Below are positions 7,526 to 14,619 of a stretch of DNA of 28,312 nucleotides, in pieces (position 1 is the first letter of the stretch; each line of letters begins with the position of its first letter). The notes beneath the pieces are model-generated. The model was not told where the DNA came from, did no database searches, and worked only from the letters and a program-made list of their open reading frames with translations. Both the position numbers and the translations under genes were made by a program. The DNA is from DATLFA01 sp039934635. GTDB taxonomy: Bacteria > Actinomycetota > Acidimicrobiia > Acidimicrobiales > WLNW01. The DNA lies in assembly GCA_039934635.1 (NCBI GenBank), contig JBDTLT010000051.1:1-28312 (forward strand), in the 5' to 3' direction.

Positions 7526-7954
7526 TCAGATTGACTTGGCCGCGGGCTCGTGGCGCTTCGGGGCCCGAGTCAGCAACGACGAGAGCGCTACGGATTCGTG
7601 TTCGCCATCGGGATCGACCGCGACGACGGTCAACGCCGCTCCCGCGATTTCCAGGGCCACTTGCAGGCACGCCCCACATGGGAAAGTGAGCCCGCCTGAC
7701 GTGCGCGGGGCGCACACCGCGAGGATCACCGGACGGATGCCCTGAGTAACCGCCGTATACAGCGCTACGCGTTCTGCGCACATCGACAGGCCGAGCGACA
7801 CGTTCTCAACCAGCACGCCCTCGACGAGTTGCCCGTCGGCTCCGACAATGGCTGCGCCCATCGCAAACCCAGAATAAGGCGCATACGCCCGCGCACGCGC
7901 ATGTTCTGCAAGGCCGAGGACCTCACTCAGACGGTCGTGTCGTTCATTTGTCAT
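7526..7954 (-). CDS. cdd: Cytidine deaminase
   Basis: This encodes 142 residues, the normal length of the homotetrameric class. It hydrolyses cytidine/deoxycytidine to uridine in pyrimidine salvage. Key elements are YAPYSGFAMGAA near 25-34 (family YSxFxVGAA), the substrate-binding ENVSLG (50-55), the zinc/catalytic CAE (59-61) and the zinc pair in PCGAC (92-96). The Arg that normally follows, in CGxCRQ, is Leu here (CGACLQ), a mild variation. The ATG at 7954 was chosen; a TTG at 7984 would add ten residues. No Shine-Dalgarno is evident. It is divergent from the glycosyltransferase gene. Confidence 0.85.
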   Translation of the reverse strand: MTNERHDRLSEVLGLAEHARARAYAPYSGFAMGAAIVGADGQLVEGVLVENVSLGLSMCAERVALYTAVTQGIRPVILAVCAPRTSGGLTFPCGACLQVALEIAGAALTVVAVDPDGEHESVALSSLLTRAPKRHEPAAKSI

Positions 7955-8060
7955 CGTTGGGGTCCAGTCACGCGATCCCTGCAATATTCCTTGTCGAGCG
8001 ACTAGCCAAACCTACTGACCGCGTCGTGACTTGGCGATGGCAGGGGCGAGCAAAGCCAGA

Positions 8061-8074
8061 CGCCGTGCACGGCG
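8061..8074. promoter_or_regulatory. 14-bp perfect palindrome, candidate operator
   Basis: CGCCGTGCACGGCG is self-complementary over 14 bp and lies between the divergent cytidine deaminase and glycosyltransferase genes. It is enclosed by a second pair, GGCAGG at 8039-8044 and CCTGCC at 8076-8081. It sits about 40 bp upstream of the -10 box for the glycosyltransferase, a usual place for a dimeric regulator to bind. No regulator can be named. Confidence 0.35.
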
Positions 8075-8114
8075 ACCTGCCCTGGTTACGCTCCGAACGC
8101 ACTGAAGCCTGTGC

Positions 8115-8120
8115 GACAAT
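8115..8120 (+). promoter_or_regulatory. -10 box for the glycosyltransferase gene (leaderless-type)
   Basis: GACAAT, preceded by TG in an extended -10 arrangement, lies 6 nt before the ATG at 8127. No Shine-Dalgarno is present. Confidence 0.45.
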
Positions 8121-8126
8121 CGCGCA

Positions 8127-9284
8127 ATGCGCGTGCTCTTCACATCGACGCCGGGGTGGGGACACATCCATCCGATGGTGCCCCTTGGCCGTGCCTTTCT
8201 CGATCGCGGCGACAGCGTCTTGTGGGCCACCGGTGCCGACTCTTGCGGCCGCCTAGAGCAAGAGGGCTTCGAGACATCGGTGGCGGGGCGCAGCGAGCGC
8301 GACGCCATGGCCGAACTCGACCGCCAGTTCCCCGAGATCAAGACGATGCCACCGGCGGAGCGCCCGCCGTACATGTTCCCGAGACTGTTCGGCACGGTGC
8401 GCGCCGCGTCGATGCTCGACGATCTCCTGCCGGCGGCCAAGGCATGGGGGCCGGCACTCGTCGTGTGCGACACCGCCGAGTTCGCCGGACCCATCGCGGC
8501 GGCCGCGCTGGGCGCCCCCAGCGTCACGCATTCGTTCGGCGCCTTGCTGCCCGAATCGCGCGTCGCCGCGGCGAGCGAACACGTCGCTCCATTGTGGGTC
8601 GCTCAAGGACTCGAGCCGAGACCGTACAACGGGTTCTACGACCACTTGTATCTCGATATCTACCCGCCGAGCCTGCAACCACCTGACCGTCCACATGTTC
8701 CGGCGACGCAGCACCTGCGCCCCGACACCTTCGCCACCGGAGAACACGAACCGCTACCCGACTGGGTCACCACAAACGAATCGACTCCTCTCGTCTACGT
8801 CACGTTCGGCACGGTCTTCCGCAACGACTCGGTACTCACGGCAATCGTCGAGGCTTTGCGCGAACTCGGCGTGCGCGTGGTGGTCACCGTCGGCCCGCAC
8901 GGCGACCCCGAGTCACTCGGACCACAGCCGAGCAACGTGCATGTGGCGCGCTACATCCCGCAGAGCCAACTGCTGCCGCACTGTTCGGCAGTCGTCTCAC
9001 ACGCGGGTTCGGGCACCTTTCTTGCCGCGCTGTCCGCCGAAATCCCTCAACTCTGCATTCCGCAAGCAGCCGACCAATTCCTCAACGCCGGCGCGTGCGC
9101 ACCCTCGGGCATCGGCCTGGCGCTGCAGCCCGGCACCGTTACGGTCGCATCCGTGCGGGACGCGGTCTCGCGGCTGTTGTCCGAGCCGTCGTTCCGTGCA
9201 GCCGCGACGCGCGTCAGCGCCGAGATCGCAACGATGCCCTCGCCACACGAGGTCGCGCAACGCTTGCACGACGACTACGCCTGA
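8127..9284 (+). CDS. GT1-family glycosyltransferase (MGT/YjiC-like)
   Basis: This encodes 385 residues of GT-B fold, slightly shorter than most macrolide/flavonoid-type GT1 enzymes. The N-terminal acceptor domain opens with MRVLFTSTPGWGHIHPM, which includes the conserved His region (H13/H15). The C-terminal nucleotide-sugar domain has VYVTFGT (224-230), HVARYIPQSQLLPHCSAVV and SHAGSGT (291-297), then ADQ (315-317) where the sugar-contacting Asp/Gln pair falls. It should move a sugar from a UDP- or dTDP-sugar to a small hydrophobic acceptor; the acceptor cannot be told from sequence. It is alone between divergent and unrelated genes, so a natural-product cluster is not supported. Confidence 0.85.
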   Translation: MRVLFTSTPGWGHIHPMVPLGRAFLDRGDSVLWATGADSCGRLEQEGFETSVAGRSERDAMAELDRQFPEIKTMPPAERPPYMFPRLFGTVRAASMLDDLLPAAKAWGPALVVCDTAEFAGPIAAAALGAPSVTHSFGALLPESRVAAASEHVAPLWVAQGLEPRPYNGFYDHLYLDIYPPSLQPPDRPHVPATQHLRPDTFATGEHEPLPDWVTTNESTPLVYVTFGTVFRNDSVLTAIVEALRELGVRVVVTVGPHGDPESLGPQPSNVHVARYIPQSQLLPHCSAVVSHAGSGTFLAALSAEIPQLCIPQAADQFLNAGACAPSGIGLALQPGTVTVASVRDAVSRLLSEPSFRAAATRVSAEIATMPSPHEVAQRLHDDYA

Positions 9285-9338
9285 AGCGCTCAGATGCCGC
9301 CCCGTCGACGACCCGCCGCGCCGCGACGCCAACTCGCT

Positions 9339-9344
9339 TACTGT
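9339..9344 (+). promoter_or_regulatory. Putative -10 box upstream of the DUF2510/DUF4234 gene
   Basis: TACTGT is followed by a short leader containing the purine-rich GGGAGAGG (9358-9365) and AGGTAGGG, with the ATG at 9378. This start therefore uses a leader with a ribosome-binding site, unlike several neighbours. Confidence 0.35.
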
Positions 9345-9377
9345 GCAGTGGACACACGGGAGAGGTAGGGCCCACCG

Positions 9378-10019
9378 ATGGAACAAGGTTGGCAGCCGGA
9401 CCCCTCGGGTCGATACGAGCTTCGCTACCACAATGGCGCGATTTGGACCGAACATGTTGCCAGTGCAGGTGTGCAAGCCGTAGATCCGATCCCGCAAACC
9501 GCGCCGATCCCGCCCGCAATGCCGCAAAGCCCGACGGGCGGGGTCTCGCAGTACGAACCCGCGCCACAGACGATGTACCAACCGGTGCATCAACAGGTGC
9601 AACAGCCGACGATGGGAATTGGGCACCAACACGCGCGGCGCGTCGGCAAGACCCGCAACCCGTGGGGCGTCTGGTTGCTCGGAATCATCACGCTGGGCAT
9701 CTACACCTGCTACTGGTACTACAAGGTCAACGAAGAAACGCGCGAGTACTCGCCGGCCGTCGTCGTGCAACCGGGCATCGCGCTCTTGGCCTACTTGTTC
9801 GGTGGATTCACCTGTCTCATCGCCACGATCGTCACCATCGTGAACACCGGTGGCCGCATCTCGCAATGCCAACAGATGACGCCGACTCGAGCTCGCTGCT
9901 CCGGCGGTCTCGGATTGTTGTTCGTGCTGCTTGCCGGCACTCATGTCGTGTATTACCAATCGCAACTCAACAAGGTGTGGGACCAACACGGAAATCCGCC
10001 ACCGGGCGCTGTCGCGTGA
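9378..10019 (+). CDS. DUF2510/DUF4234 membrane protein
   Basis: This encodes 213 residues. Residues about 4-28 form a DUF2510 motif (WQPDPSGRYELRYHNG...WTEH), a short WW-like module found at the N-termini of actinobacterial membrane proteins. A Pro/Gln-rich linker (35-82) follows. Residues about 92-200 match DUF4234 (RNPWGVWLLGIITLGIYTCYWYYKVNEE) with about three hydrophobic helices. Function is unknown for both domains; it acts in the cytoplasmic membrane. It is followed by a small membrane protein whose family often accompanies DUF2510 proteins, and a second DUF2510 gene lies at 11705. Confidence 0.85.
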   Translation: MEQGWQPDPSGRYELRYHNGAIWTEHVASAGVQAVDPIPQTAPIPPAMPQSPTGGVSQYEPAPQTMYQPVHQQVQQPTMGIGHQHARRVGKTRNPWGVWLLGIITLGIYTCYWYYKVNEETREYSPAVVVQPGIALLAYLFGGFTCLIATIVTIVNTGGRISQCQQMTPTRARCSGGLGLLFVLLAGTHVVYYQSQLNKVWDQHGNPPPGAVA

Positions 10020-10100
10020 AATAGCAGCAACGGATGGGCCATTCGCGTCGCGACGCCATGACAGAGTCACCGGCCTCGACGCGACGCACCGGCGGTACTT

Positions 10101-10394
10101 GTGGCCGCGATGGTGGCGCTGTTCGTGATCGGCCTCGTCGCCGCAAAGGCATGGCTGCCCGGGCCGCTTCACGTCACCGAATCCTGTCGTGAGGCGTTCG
10201 AGCAGCCCGCAATCGCAACTGACGAGAACGCGATGGTCGCAGCCGTAGCGGCCTGCGGCTCGTGGGCAGAGTTCACGAAGGCAGCACGCGACAAGCTCGA
10301 CATGGACGCCACCGAATTCGAAGAATTTCGCTGCAACGCGTGCCGTGCGGGTAGTGCTGCAAACTTGGTCAGGCCCTGTCTGCCTGTGGAATAG
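10101..10394 (+). CDS. Small Cys-containing membrane-anchored protein
   Basis: This encodes 97 residues with an N-terminal hydrophobic helix (about 3-20) and then a polar domain carrying five cysteines (ESCREAF, AACGSW, FRCNAC, RPC). The pattern 'CREAFE...ACGSWAEFTKAA' resembles an uncharacterised extracytoplasmic domain seen after membrane anchors in Actinobacteria. The cysteines suggest disulfides outside the membrane. The start is uncertain: GTG 10101, or ATG 10110 three codons later. It lies 81 nt after the DUF2510/DUF4234 gene on the same strand, so co-transcription is possible. Confidence 0.6.
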   Translation: MAAMVALFVIGLVAAKAWLPGPLHVTESCREAFEQPAIATDENAMVAAVAACGSWAEFTKAARDKLDMDATEFEEFRCNACRAGSAANLVRPCLPVE

Positions 10395-10448
10395 ACGCCG
10401 CGACATCGACAGGAGTTTCGGCCGCATCTCGTCGGGTACTCACTGCCG

Positions 10449-10796
10449 ATGGCGACTTACCGCGTCAACCGAGCCGGCGTTGCCAAAGCGAAGGCGTTGA
10501 TCGACGCTCATCGCTACGTGTTGCGCAGCCGGTGGACCGACGTGCAGCCGTCCGCGCCGGACCAGAACGCCTTCCTCTCGTCACACACGTGGGACGAATA
10601 CGGCGAATGGCACCTCGCCATCAACGTCAACGCCAAGAAGGACACGAAGGCGCACTACGCCTTCGGGTTCGGCGACTTTCGCCGCATCCATCGCGCGGGC
10701 ATCATCGCCTGCCACTACCGCGCCGCCGAGTGGGATCACAAAGAGGTCGAGCTCGCCGCCCATCGGCTGCTGCAATACCTCGACAAGCGGCGCTAG
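10449..10796 (+). CDS. Conserved actinobacterial protein of unknown function
   Basis: This encodes 115 residues with the highly conserved core 'TYRVNRAGVAKAKALID', 'SSHTWDEYGEWHLAI', 'YAFGFGDFRRIHRAG' and 'CHYRAAEWDHKEVELAAH'. I recognise this as a widespread actinobacterial family of unknown function; no catalytic motif is assignable. It is soluble, with no signal peptide. The last codons (DKRR and stop) form one copy of a 15-bp direct repeat whose second copy lies at 11138-11152, enclosing an HNH gene remnant. Confidence 0.8.
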   Translation: MATYRVNRAGVAKAKALIDAHRYVLRSRWTDVQPSAPDQNAFLSSHTWDEYGEWHLAINVNAKKDTKAHYAFGFGDFRRIHRAGIIACHYRAAEWDHKEVELAAHRLLQYLDKRR

Positions 10797-10798
10797 CG
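10784..10798 (+). repeat. 15-bp direct repeat, copy 1
   Basis: CAAGCGGCGCTAGCG overlaps the final codons and TAG stop of the conserved gene ending at 10796. An exact second copy lies 354 bp away (11138-11152). The enclosed segment contains only a broken HNH gene. Confidence 0.6.
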
Positions 10799-10908
10799 CC
10801 GCGACCGACCACGTTGCCGCTCGCGTTCATCCGTTCCATGGGAGTGCGGGTTGTTGGATTGGGGGAATCGTTGTTTCGGTGGTGCCGTCGGCGCACTCTT
10901 CGTCCACG

Positions 10909-11121
10909 TCACACGCGGATTCCGTAACACAACTTTCGTTCCCGCAGCGCAGCCGCCAGTCCGTTGCGGCGGAGCCGCACAAGAAGGTTGCAGGGAGTGT
11001 TCGGTCCGCCGTTTTCTCGGTAGTGCAAGTGGTGGATGTCGCAGTGGATCGGTTTCTTGTGACAGCCCGGCCTCCGGCAGCGCTGATCCCGCGCCGCGAC
11101 GGCGCCCAAGGGAATCCCGCA
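10909..11121 (-). pseudogene. Remnant of a DUF222-type HNH endonuclease (C-terminal HNH domain)
   Basis: On the minus strand the frame reads 'AVAARDQRCRRPGCHKK' and then 'CDIHHLHYRENGGPNTPCN', the zinc-binding and HNH core of the large actinobacterial DUF222/HNH family (consensus ARDrgCrfPGC... CdaHHv.hW.dGG.T...NL). An in-frame TAG at 11122-11124 lies shortly upstream of the core. The usual preceding IPLgvGR region is shortened, and the closing LCRrHH motif is scrambled (VRLRRNG), consistent with a frameshift. The ~400-residue N-terminal part is missing. It is a dead fragment between two convergent genes. Confidence 0.65.
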
Positions 11122-11137
11122 CTATCGGTGTGCTCGC

Positions 11138-11152
11138 CAAGCGGCGCTAGCG
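11138..11152 (+). repeat. 15-bp direct repeat, copy 2
   Basis: An exact copy of CAAGCGGCGCTAGCG at 10784-10798. It ends 4 bp before the stop of the minus-strand cupin gene. It duplicates the 3' end (KRR-stop) of the upstream gene, as attachment-site duplications often do. Confidence 0.6.
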
Positions 11153-11156
11153 GCCT

Positions 11157-11621
11157 TCACGGCGCGGGATGAATGTCATCCTTCCAGTGCACTTGCTCTG
11201 GATTGCCTTCGACGTCGGGCAGATCGAGATTGACGACCACCGGCTCTTGACCGCTGCGGCAGATCACACACGACAGTGCTTCGTCATCCATGGCATTGAT
11301 CTCTTGGTGAGGCACGTACGGCGGTATGAAGATGAAATCGCCTGGGCCAGCTTCGGCGATGAACTCGAGACGATCGCCCCACCGCATGCGGGCGCGCCCA
11401 CTGACGACATAGATCACGCTCTCGACCGGGCCGTGATGATGTGCGCCGGTCTTGGCGTTCGGATGGATGACGACCGTGCCGGCCCACAATTTCTCGGCGC
11501 CGGTGCGTGCATACGAAATCGCCGCCGCGCGATCCATACCCGGTGTCTGCGGTGTATTGGTGTCGAGCTCGTTGGCAGGCACCACGCGCACACCGTTCGT
11601 GCGCCAGTCGGTTGTGCTCAT
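11157..11621 (-). CDS. Cupin-domain protein
   Basis: This encodes 154 residues forming a single small beta-barrel cupin. Motif 1 is GAHHHGPVESVIYVVSGRARM, with the His pair and Glu that bind metal. Motif 2 is PGDFIFIPPYVPHQEIN, with the final metal His. The N-terminus is 'DWRTNGVRVV'. Small cupins of this type include dioxygenases, isomerases and binding proteins, so no reaction is assigned. The ATG at 11621 has GAGACT (11628-11633, minus strand) 6 nt upstream and no Shine-Dalgarno, consistent with leaderless expression. Confidence 0.8.
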   Translation of the reverse strand: MSTTDWRTNGVRVVPANELDTNTPQTPGMDRAAAISYARTGAEKLWAGTVVIHPNAKTGAHHHGPVESVIYVVSGRARMRWGDRLEFIAEAGPGDFIFIPPYVPHQEINAMDDEALSCVICRSGQEPVVVNLDLPDVEGNPEQVHWKDDIHPAP

Positions 11622-11627
11622 GGCCTC

Positions 11628-11633
11628 AGTCTC
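11628..11633 (-). promoter_or_regulatory. -10-like box for the cupin gene
   Basis: GAGACT on the minus strand lies 6 nt before the ATG at 11621. It fits the NANNNT pattern seen at other starts here but is a weak hexamer on its own. Confidence 0.3.
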
Positions 11634-11680
11634 GCATCAAGTCGCGACTCACGCCTCTGCCGACTCGCCACGACATGCGG

Positions 11681-11686
11681 TACCTT
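11681..11686 (+). promoter_or_regulatory. -10 box for the second DUF2510 gene
   Basis: TACCTT lies 18 nt before the ATG at 11705. The predicted short leader contains AGGGGG (11695-11700) 4 nt before the ATG as ribosome-binding site, which decides this start over the in-frame ATG further upstream. Confidence 0.4.
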
Positions 11687-11704
11687 GTCCGCCCAGGGGG
11701 CGGG

Positions 11705-12295
11705 ATGAATCAAGCGTGGCCGGCAGGCTGGTATCCCGACCCGACGCGGCAATTCGACCAACGCTATTACGACGGGACGAGCTGGACCGACCACGTCGCG
11801 ACAAGGACTGCGCCACCGACATTCATCGCGCCGCCAGTGCTGCCACCGACGTTCGCCGTCGCGCCAGTCGGCGCGTTGACATCGGCCGGCGCGACGACCA
11901 AACGAACGTGGATGCTGGCCCTCTTCCTCAGCGGAGTGGCGACCATCGCCGGCGCCTTCATGACGTGGGCGAGTGTGACGGCACCGTTCTTCGGCACGAT
12001 CAACATGTCGGGCACCGACGGCGACGGAAAGATCACTGGCGTCGCCGGCGCGGCGGTCGTGGCCTGTGGTTGGTTTGCCATCAATCGTGGACCGCAGACA
12101 TGGGCGCTTGTTCTTGCACTGCTCGCCGGGCTCGGCGTTACCGCAGTCGGCGGCTGGGATCTCATCGACATCCAGAACTCAGTGGACGACAGCGGCCTCG
12201 CACTCGTACGTGTGGGTTCCGGGTTGTGGTTGACCGTTGTCGCCGGCATCGCCACCTCGGCCGCGGCGATCGTCGGGCTCGTTCAGTCGCGCTGA
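11705..12295 (+). CDS. DUF2510 membrane protein
   Basis: This encodes 196 residues. A DUF2510 module at the N-terminus (WPAGWYPDPTRQFDQRYYDG, then SWTDHVA) is followed by a Pro/Thr-rich linker and about four transmembrane helices (around 65-85, 100-120, 130-150 and 170-192) with a short loop SGTDGDG between the first two. No enzymatic motif is seen. The module and topology match many uncharacterised actinobacterial membrane proteins. It converges on engB. Confidence 0.8.
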   Translation: MNQAWPAGWYPDPTRQFDQRYYDGTSWTDHVATRTAPPTFIAPPVLPPTFAVAPVGALTSAGATTKRTWMLALFLSGVATIAGAFMTWASVTAPFFGTINMSGTDGDGKITGVAGAAVVACGWFAINRGPQTWALVLALLAGLGVTAVGGWDLIDIQNSVDDSGLALVRVGSGLWLTVVAGIATSAAAIVGLVQSR

Positions 12296-12333
12296 CGTTG
12301 CGCGGATCGCAGTGCGGTCGCGGTCGCCCGGAC

Positions 12334-12915
12334 CTACGACAACCAGGTGCGAGCAAGGCTGAGCAAGCGATCTTTGCCGGTGCCCTTCGCCGCGCTGACC
12401 CACGTGATGTCGCCCGGAGCGAGATTGCACGCCTCGGCGACTTCGCGCTTGCGCTTGTCTCGATGCGACGCCCTGACCTTGTCGTGTTTGGTCGCCACGA
12501 TCGAATGAGGCACGCCGTTCTCGCGCAACCACGACAGCATCTCGACGTCGAGCTTGGTCGGACCGATCTCGCCGTCGACGAGCAGCACGACCATCGTCAA
12601 CTGCTCCCGCTCGAGCAGATACGTGTCGACCATGCGCTGCCATCCCTCGCGCACCTTGACCGGCGCGGACGCGTAGCCGTAGCCGGGGCAGTCGACGAGT
12701 GTGCCGAGGCCCTCGACCTCGAAGCAGTTGAGCAGCTGCGTGCGGCCCGGGGCCTTCGCGACACGGGCGAGGTCCTTGCGGTTGCCGAGCGCGTTGACGA
12801 GTGACGACTTGCCCACGTTGGATCGTCCGATGAATGCGATCTCCGCCGGCGAATCGGGCAACCGGCTGACGTCGTCGGCCGACGTGAGGAAACGCAATTG
12901 CAGGGGCGAGGACAT
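12334..12915 (-). CDS. engB: Ribosome-biogenesis GTPase EngB/YsxC
   Basis: This encodes 193 residues, the normal size. It is a TRAFAC-class GTPase that assists late assembly of the 50S subunit. G-motifs are all present: G1 GRSNVGKSS (30-38), G3 DCPGYG (75-80), G4 TKHD (142-145) and G5 SAAKGTG near 180. The ATG at 12915 (MSSPLQLRFLTSA) was preferred; an upstream in-frame TTG at 12930 would add five residues. It is divergent from the SDR gene, 65 bp away, and convergent with the DUF2510 gene. Confidence 0.93.
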   Translation of the reverse strand: MSSPLQLRFLTSADDVSRLPDSPAEIAFIGRSNVGKSSLVNALGNRKDLARVAKAPGRTQLLNCFEVEGLGTLVDCPGYGYASAPVKVREGWQRMVDTYLLEREQLTMVVLLVDGEIGPTKLDVEMLSWLRENGVPHSIVATKHDKVRASHRDKRKREVAEACNLAPGDITWVSAAKGTGKDRLLSLARTWLS

Positions 12916-12967
12916 AGGCCGACCATTCAACCAGGACCAGCACGGGATCGGGCCCGAGCCGCCGCAC

Positions 12968-12973
12968 TAGGGT
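12968..12973 (+). promoter_or_regulatory. -10 box for the SDR gene (leaderless-type)
   Basis: TAGGGT lies 7 nt before the GTG at 12981, with no Shine-Dalgarno. Confidence 0.5.
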
Positions 12974-12980
12974 CGCTCAC

Positions 12981-13808
12981 GTGACTTACACATTGACAGG
13001 CTTGGACGGAAAGGTCGCGGTCGTCACCGGGGCCGGGCGGATGCGATCGATCGGGCGACCCATCGCGGTGGAGCTCGCACGCGCGGGCTGCGACGTGGTC
13101 CTCACCGGCACGGGGCGCTCGCCCGACCGCTATCCCGACGAGGAGAAGGCCGCGGGTTGGCGCGACATCGAGTCGGTGGCCGACGAAGTCCGCGCGCTGG
13201 GCCGGCGCGCCACCGCGCTGGTGAGCGACGTATCCAACAGCGACGCGGTCGAAGCATTGGCCGACGCAGTGTTTGCCGAATACGGGCGCGCCGATGTCAT
13301 CGTGAACAACGCGGGGTCCGCGCGCGGCGTCGATCGCGTACCGGTCGTCGACTTGCCCCTCGACGTCTGGCACAACGTGATCAATATCAACCTGCACGGC
13401 ACGTTCTTCATGTCGCGCACGTTCGCGCAACGGCTTATCGCGCAAGGCCAAGGTGGTTCGATCGTCAACATTTCGTCGATCGGCGGCAAGTTGATGCCCG
13501 CCAGCGCGGCGGCCTACGCGGCATCAAAGGCCGCGATCCATTCACTCACGTCGTCGATGGCCAAAGAGCTCGGCAAGTACAACATTCGTGTCAACGCCAT
13601 CTGCCCGGGCATCATCGACACGAGCCGCATGGACGACGTACCACGGGGCGACCCGTGGAATCAGATGGTCGCCAACAACGTTCCCTTGGGCCGCGCCGGC
13701 AGCGGCGAGGACATCGCGTGGAACTGCGTGTACCTCTGCAGCGACCAAGGCTCATGGGTCAGCGGCCAGTCGTGGAACGTCGACGGCGGCCACATGACCG
13801 CACATTGA
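12981..13808 (+). CDS. Short-chain dehydrogenase/reductase (SDR)
   Basis: This encodes 275 residues of a classical SDR with a Rossmann fold. The cofactor motif is VTGAGRMRSIGRPIA (15-29), a TGxxxGxG variant with extra residues before the last Gly. NNAG lies at 109-112. The catalytic tetrad is visible: Asn in ININ (134-137), Ser165/166, and Tyr179-x3-Lys183 (YAASK). The C-terminus 'SGQSWNVDGGHMTAH' is typical. It should oxidise or reduce an alcohol/ketone with NAD(P)H; the substrate is unknown. The fingerprint is of the type seen in FabG-like SDRs of unknown substrate in Actinobacteria. It converges on the BldD-like gene with a 4-bp gap. Confidence 0.9.
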   Translation: MTYTLTGLDGKVAVVTGAGRMRSIGRPIAVELARAGCDVVLTGTGRSPDRYPDEEKAAGWRDIESVADEVRALGRRATALVSDVSNSDAVEALADAVFAEYGRADVIVNNAGSARGVDRVPVVDLPLDVWHNVININLHGTFFMSRTFAQRLIAQGQGGSIVNISSIGGKLMPASAAAYAASKAAIHSLTSSMAKELGKYNIRVNAICPGIIDTSRMDDVPRGDPWNQMVANNVPLGRAGSGEDIAWNCVYLCSDQGSWVSGQSWNVDGGHMTAH

Positions 13809-13812
13809 TTCG

Positions 13813-14355
13813 TCAGGGGCGGTAAGAAACGCCGAGCTCGTCGAGACGGTTGGGTGCCGCGTCGGGGCCGGTGCCGAGGATCGCCGCTATCGCTTGGTGA
13901 TCGTCACGACGAATCGTCAACATGCGGCCGTTGAAGTCTTGTCGACGCACTTGGATCATCGTGATGTAGCGACGCAGCATCTCGGCTTCGGGACCGGCGA
14001 GGCGATCGAGACGCGTGAGGTCGAGCACCACTGGTTGACCGGGACGACGCGGCGCGCGCTCGGTGAGATCGATCACCGGTGTGTCGACGCCGAAATCGGG
14101 CCCGTCGTCGGGGGGCAACAATTGGTCAACGGGCACCGCGTAGAAACGCGAGAGCCGCTTGAGCCGAGGTACCGAGATTGCGCGCTCACCGCGTTCATAC
14201 GCACCGAGCACCGATGCTTTGAACTCTTGGTTCGACTTGGCCTCGACCTCTTGCAGTGACAGACGCTTTTGCCGGCGAATGGAGCGCAGGCGCTCGCCGA
14301 CCTTGCGCGTGTACGGGTCGACTGCTGTGCCAACCTCGTCCGCATCAATCGCCAT
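13813..14355 (-). CDS. bldD: BldD-like transcriptional regulator with c-di-GMP-binding signature
   Basis: This encodes 180 residues. An N-terminal XRE helix-turn-helix (about 16-80; SIRRQKRLSLQEVEAKS, LGAYERGERAISVPRL) matches the Streptomyces BldD DNA-binding domain. A linker (82-105) leads to a C-terminal domain (VVLDLTRLDRL... MIQVRRQDFNGRMLTIRRDD). That domain contains R138-x-D140, eight residues, then R149-x-x-D152, which is the RxD-x8-RxxD signature with which BldD binds cyclic di-GMP to form its DNA-binding dimer. The DNA and second-messenger functions are therefore both predicted. The ATG at 14355 has GAGAGT 6 nt upstream; an ATG at 14397 would add 14 residues. The target genes are not visible. 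Confidence 0.88.
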   Translation of the reverse strand: MAIDADEVGTAVDPYTRKVGERLRSIRRQKRLSLQEVEAKSNQEFKASVLGAYERGERAISVPRLKRLSRFYAVPVDQLLPPDDGPDFGVDTPVIDLTERAPRRPGQPVVLDLTRLDRLAGPEAEMLRRYITMIQVRRQDFNGRMLTIRRDDHQAIAAILGTGPDAAPNRLDELGVSYRP

Positions 14356-14361
14356 CAGTGC

Positions 14362-14367
14362 ACTCTC
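14362..14367 (-). promoter_or_regulatory. -10-like box for the BldD-like gene
   Basis: GAGAGT on the minus strand lies 6 nt before the ATG at 14355, the same spacing as other leaderless-type starts here. If real it favours this start over the upstream ATG. Confidence 0.3.
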
Positions 14368-14619
14368 TCGTTCGCCCGAAACGCCCTCGTGGCGCATGCC
14401 TTGTGTTCTCGAATAGTGGCGCCAGCCCTCGCCGGGATCGGATGCCCTGCCCGCTGGAAAACCATCCCGCGAGAGCGCCGAACGGGCTAACCGCTCAGCG
14501 TGATCGTCTGACGCCTCTAGGTGAGCGTAGGCGACCTGGCGGAATCGTGCAACGAAGGACGTCAGAGGCCTGCCGCACCCCCGCGATCCACCACCGAGCG
14601 CGGTTGAGGGCCACCCGAC

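Noticed and set aside
8997..10427. Long minus-strand frame (476 codons) across the glycosyltransferase end and the DUF2510 region
   Set aside because: It is Arg/Pro/His-rich with no domain and lies opposite well-supported plus-strand genes; long antisense frames are expected at this GC content.
14356..14619. Possible tRNA or terminator between the BldD-like gene and rsmE
   Set aside because: No cloverleaf with T-loop consensus and no stem longer than about 6 bp with a reasonable loop; the spacer holds nothing I can support.
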